Assembly (NCBI GenBank): GCA_013203245.1 | Contig: JABMOR010000084.1 | Span: 1-32,155 of the forward strand | Origin: Candidatus Nitrosopumilus sp. | GTDB taxonomy: Archaea > Thermoproteota > Nitrososphaeria > Nitrososphaerales > Nitrosopumilaceae | Length of the DNA stretch: 32,155 bases | Direction: 5' to 3' | Shown: positions 29,660-32,155 of the stretch, one piece after another | How positions within the stretch are numbered: position 1 is the first letter of the stretch | Layout of the letters: the number at the start of each line of letters is the position of its first letter | Notes under the pieces: model-generated | Seen by the model: the letters and a program-made list of their open reading frames with translations, nothing else | Databases searched by the model: none | What the model was told of the DNA's origin: nothing | Made by a program: the position numbers and the translations under genes

Positions 29660-32155
29660 CTATTCTACAGAAATTTTGATTTTTTGGCCATCAATGTCAT
29701 CTTCTTTGTATTCTTTACATGATTCTGTAAAGTTAACTTGTTTCACTCTGACCAAAAATGCTAGTTCATCGGATTTCTCTTTCATCATTTCGAGTGACTC
29801 TTCATCTAATTCTAAAATTGATGCAACCTCTAAAACATCTGTTGGTGTGTACCCTCTCTCTTTTCTAAGAGTTTGAAGTCTTCTTGCAATGTCTTTTACC
29901 AATCCTTTTGCCATCATCTCTTTGTTTCTAGATGTTGAAATAATTACCGTATAGTTGTCTCTTTTTACAACTGCAAAATTTTCACTTGCATCAAAGTCTA
30001 TGATAAAATCTTCATTGTCTAATGAGATTATTTCTCCATCTATGCTGAAATCATATTTGCCTTCTTTTTGTAATGATGAAATTATTTCTTCTGGATTTGT
30101 TTCATTGAATGTTGAGACAAGTTTTCCCATGTGTTGTTTTGCTTTTGGTCCTATGCGTTTTCTTTCTAATTCTGCTATTCCTTTAACTGGCAATCCTAAT
30201 TGTTTTAATTCTAAAATTTGTTCTAATCCTGATTCTTTTTCTGTTTCAATGATTGTAACTTTTTCAACATTAAGTTGTGATTGTAATAGTTCAGACAATG
30301 ATTCAAGTTTATTTTTTTGACCTTTCTTTACACAAATTTGTGCTTCATTGAGTGGCCATCTTCTCTTTAGTTTTCCTTTCATTCTTGCAGCTGATGATAT
30401 TGACACTACATCTTTCATAATGTCAAATGATTCTTCAATTTCTTCATTGACTAGTGATTCTTGATATGTTGGCCACTTGTCAAGCAGAATACTTTGTTTT
30501 ACATTAAATGTAGATTGGTAAAGATGTTCACTTGTAAATGGGCAAAATGGATGAATCAATATGTCTAGAGTTTTGAGAACTTCGCTAAGAACTGCATAGA
30601 TTGACAATCTTCTATCTTTCTTTTCTTCGTCTTCGTCCCATAGTTCCCCTCTTGTAATTGGGATGTAAATCTGACTAAGATTGTTAATTATGAACTCATC
30701 AATTGCTTTTGCACCTTCATGGAATTTACACGATTCATTTTTCTCAGTTAGAATTTGAATTAATTTTTGCAGTTTAGATAAGAGCCAAATGTCTGGTGGT
30801 GTCAACAAGTCATTTTGCTTTGCCCATTCTATTGTGTTTGTTTGGTCAAAATTATCATATTTGCTATTCTGCTGAAAGTACAAATGAAGATTGAATAATG
30901 TGTTAATTACTTGATATGGTCTTGACATTAATTCATCCGTGCTGAAACTAAGTGGTTCAATTGGACTTGCTTTCCACATGAAATAGAACCTAATCAGGTC
31001 GACTGGATATTTCTGAAGCAATTCTGCACCATCAAGGACATTGCCTTTACTTTTACTCATTTTGCCTCCTTTATCATCTAGCACGTGTCCTTGAAACAAG
31101 AATGCTTTGTAGGGTGGAGTTGCAGCATTGTTTAAAATCACGTTTTCAATAAGCAACGTGTATGCCCAACCTCTAGTTTGATCAATTCCTTCTGTGAAAA
31201 AGGGCGCAGGAATTTCATTAGTGTATTCTTCATCCGTTAATGATGAATATGGTGCAGAGCCACTATTGTGCCAAGTATCTAAAACATATTCTTCTCTTTT
31301 TGTATTGACACTATTGCATTTTTTACATTTTATTGTAATGTTGTCAATCCATGGTCTGTGTAATTCAAAGTTTGGACCATCCGGTAATTTGTCTGCAGAA
31401 TCTACAATATCTTTTCTTGTAAAAAACCAATTCTTTTCACCACAATCTTCACAATTCCAAACTGGCAGAGGGCAGCCCCAAATCCTTTCTCGAGAAATAC
31501 ACCATGGGTGTCTCTCTTTGATAATTCCAAGAAATCTGTTTTTTGGTTGTTCAAAAAAGTATTCTACACTTTCTGCAGCATCTATTGCTTTGTTTTCTAA
31601 TTTGTCTAATTTGTAAAACCACCCTCTTCTAGCAAGCCAGACAATTGGATGGTGTGATCTCCAACATAATGGATATTTGTGTTTAATTTTACCAATTTTT
31701 ACTAGAGCATTGCACTCTTTTAGATCCTCAACTATTGGTCTGTCTGCATCTCTGACAAACATTCCTTGATATTTTCCTGCTTTTTCTGTAAATTTTACTT
31801 CATCATCAATAGGGCTGAAAATTTTGACTTTACGTTTATTTGCAATTTTGATATCTTCCTCACCGTTTGCTGGTGATAGGTGGACTAGACCACTTCCTGT
31901 ACTGGCATCAACAAATGTCTCTGATACTGCAACATGATAATTATCTAGTTTTGAAATTTCCTTTAGTTCTGGAATTAAATCTAATAATGGATGAATGTAT
32001 TTTTTCCCTTCAAATTCTGCGCCTTTTGCTGTTTTTTCAATTTTATATTCTTCAATTTTTACATCTGCCATGAACTCTTCTAATCTTGTTTTTCCAATAA
32101 TCCAAGTTTCATTTTCCACTTTGACGTATGCATAGTCTTCTTTAGGTTGCAATCC
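29660..32155 (-). CDS. ileS: Isoleucyl-tRNA synthetase, C-terminal part (5' end outside window)
   Basis: About 831 residues, the final four fifths of a protein usually near 1050 residues; the frame stays open to the right edge, so the N-terminus with the HIGH motif lies outside. Visible in order: end of the CP1 editing domain (GSGLVHLSPANGEEDIKIA), WCISRERIWGCPLPVWNCEDCGEKNW with a Zn-type CxxC, second CxxC (IKCKKC), VLDTWHNSGSAPYSSL, KMSKS (GGKMSKSKGN), then the anticodon-binding helices and the archaeal C-terminal extension. Charges tRNA-Ile with isoleucine and edits valine. TTG 32152 is internal, not a start. The next gene downstream (Dps-like) has its own promoter. Confidence 0.95.
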   Translation of the reverse strand, partial: GLQPKEDYAYVKVENETWIIGKTRLEEFMADVKIEEYKIEKTAKGAEFEGKKYIHPLLDLIPELKEISKLDNYHVAVSETFVDASTGSGLVHLSPANGEEDIKIANKRKVKIFSPIDDEVKFTEKAGKYQGMFVRDADRPIVEDLKECNALVKIGKIKHKYPLCWRSHHPIVWLARRGWFYKLDKLENKAIDAAESVEYFFEQPKNRFLGIIKERHPWCISRERIWGCPLPVWNCEDCGEKNWFFTRKDIVDSADKLPDGPNFELHRPWIDNITIKCKKCNSVNTKREEYVLDTWHNSGSAPYSSLTDEEYTNEIPAPFFTEGIDQTRGWAYTLLIENVILNNAATPPYKAFLFQGHVLDDKGGKMSKSKGNVLDGAELLQKYPVDLIRFYFMWKASPIEPLSFSTDELMSRPYQVINTLFNLHLYFQQNSKYDNFDQTNTIEWAKQNDLLTPPDIWLLSKLQKLIQILTEKNESCKFHEGAKAIDEFIINNLSQIYIPITRGELWDEDEEKKDRRLSIYAVLSEVLKTLDILIHPFCPFTSEHLYQSTFNVKQSILLDKWPTYQESLVNEEIEESFDIMKDVVSISSAARMKGKLKRRWPLNEAQICVKKGQKNKLESLSELLQSQLNVEKVTIIETEKESGLEQILELKQLGLPVKGIAELERKRIGPKAKQHMGKLVSTFNETNPEEIISSLQKEGKYDFSIDGEIISLDNEDFIIDFDASENFAVVKRDNYTVIISTSRNKEMMAKGLVKDIARRLQTLRKERGYTPTDVLEVASILELDEESLEMMKEKSDELAFLVRVKQVNFTESCKEYKEDDIDGQKIKISVE

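Noticed and set aside
1..32155. CRISPR array, rRNA or insertion sequence
   Set aside because: No regularly spaced direct repeats, rRNA-like GC-rich blocks or transposase motifs were seen on reading through the window.

Overview
The window looks like a chromosomal segment of an ammonia-oxidising archaeon of the Nitrososphaerota (Thaumarchaeota), most likely a low-GC Nitrosopumilaceae member such as Nitrosopumilus or Nitrosarchaeum. The reasons are archaeal TFB and TBP, ribosomal protein L40e, pyruvoyl-dependent arginine decarboxylase, a TrmB-type regulator, a ferritin-like Dps relative, AT-rich DNA and archaeal TATA boxes about 26 bases before many start codons (leaderless transcripts). The genus is an inference; no rRNA is present.

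The left half (1 to about 15.6 kb) is accessory. It opens with the end of an HNH-type protein, a GNAT-like protein and a ribbon-helix-helix regulator whose start lies in a palindrome. A replicon-like cassette follows: an XRE-CBS regulator divergent from a Cys-rich peptide, an HTH protein and a zinc-finger P-loop ATPase. Next come a very AT-rich Eco57I-like restriction-modification gene, a CoA-type Nudix hydrolase and a UvrD-like helicase fused to a four-cysteine PD-(D/E)XK nuclease. A CARF-like/HTH regulator is then divergent from a run of about nine tiny, overlapping genes, two of which resemble phage or mobile-element families (a zinc ribbon and a small membrane protein). A short membrane-protein gene and a PD-(D/E)XK-like gene of unknown role close the half.

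The right half (about 15.9 to 32.2 kb) is core genome: arginine decarboxylase, two membrane or secreted proteins, oligoendopeptidase F, a TFB-TBP operon, pyrophosphatase with a UBP-type zinc finger, a secreted protein, a TrmB regulator with a dense operator region, a zinc-ribbon membrane protein, tRNA-Val(CAC) with an apparent non-canonical intron, L40e, sucC-sucD, a small conserved-looking protein, a Dps-like ferritin and the C-terminal four fifths of IleS.

The main candidates for something new are (1) the regulator-controlled micro-gene operon at 11.4-14.3 kb, whose two directions share one symmetrical TATA box beside a perfect palindrome; (2) a strong structured-RNA-like hairpin between two convergent genes at 18.68 kb; and (3) the intron-bearing tRNA-Val. 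No CRISPR array, rRNA, insertion sequence or integrase is visible.
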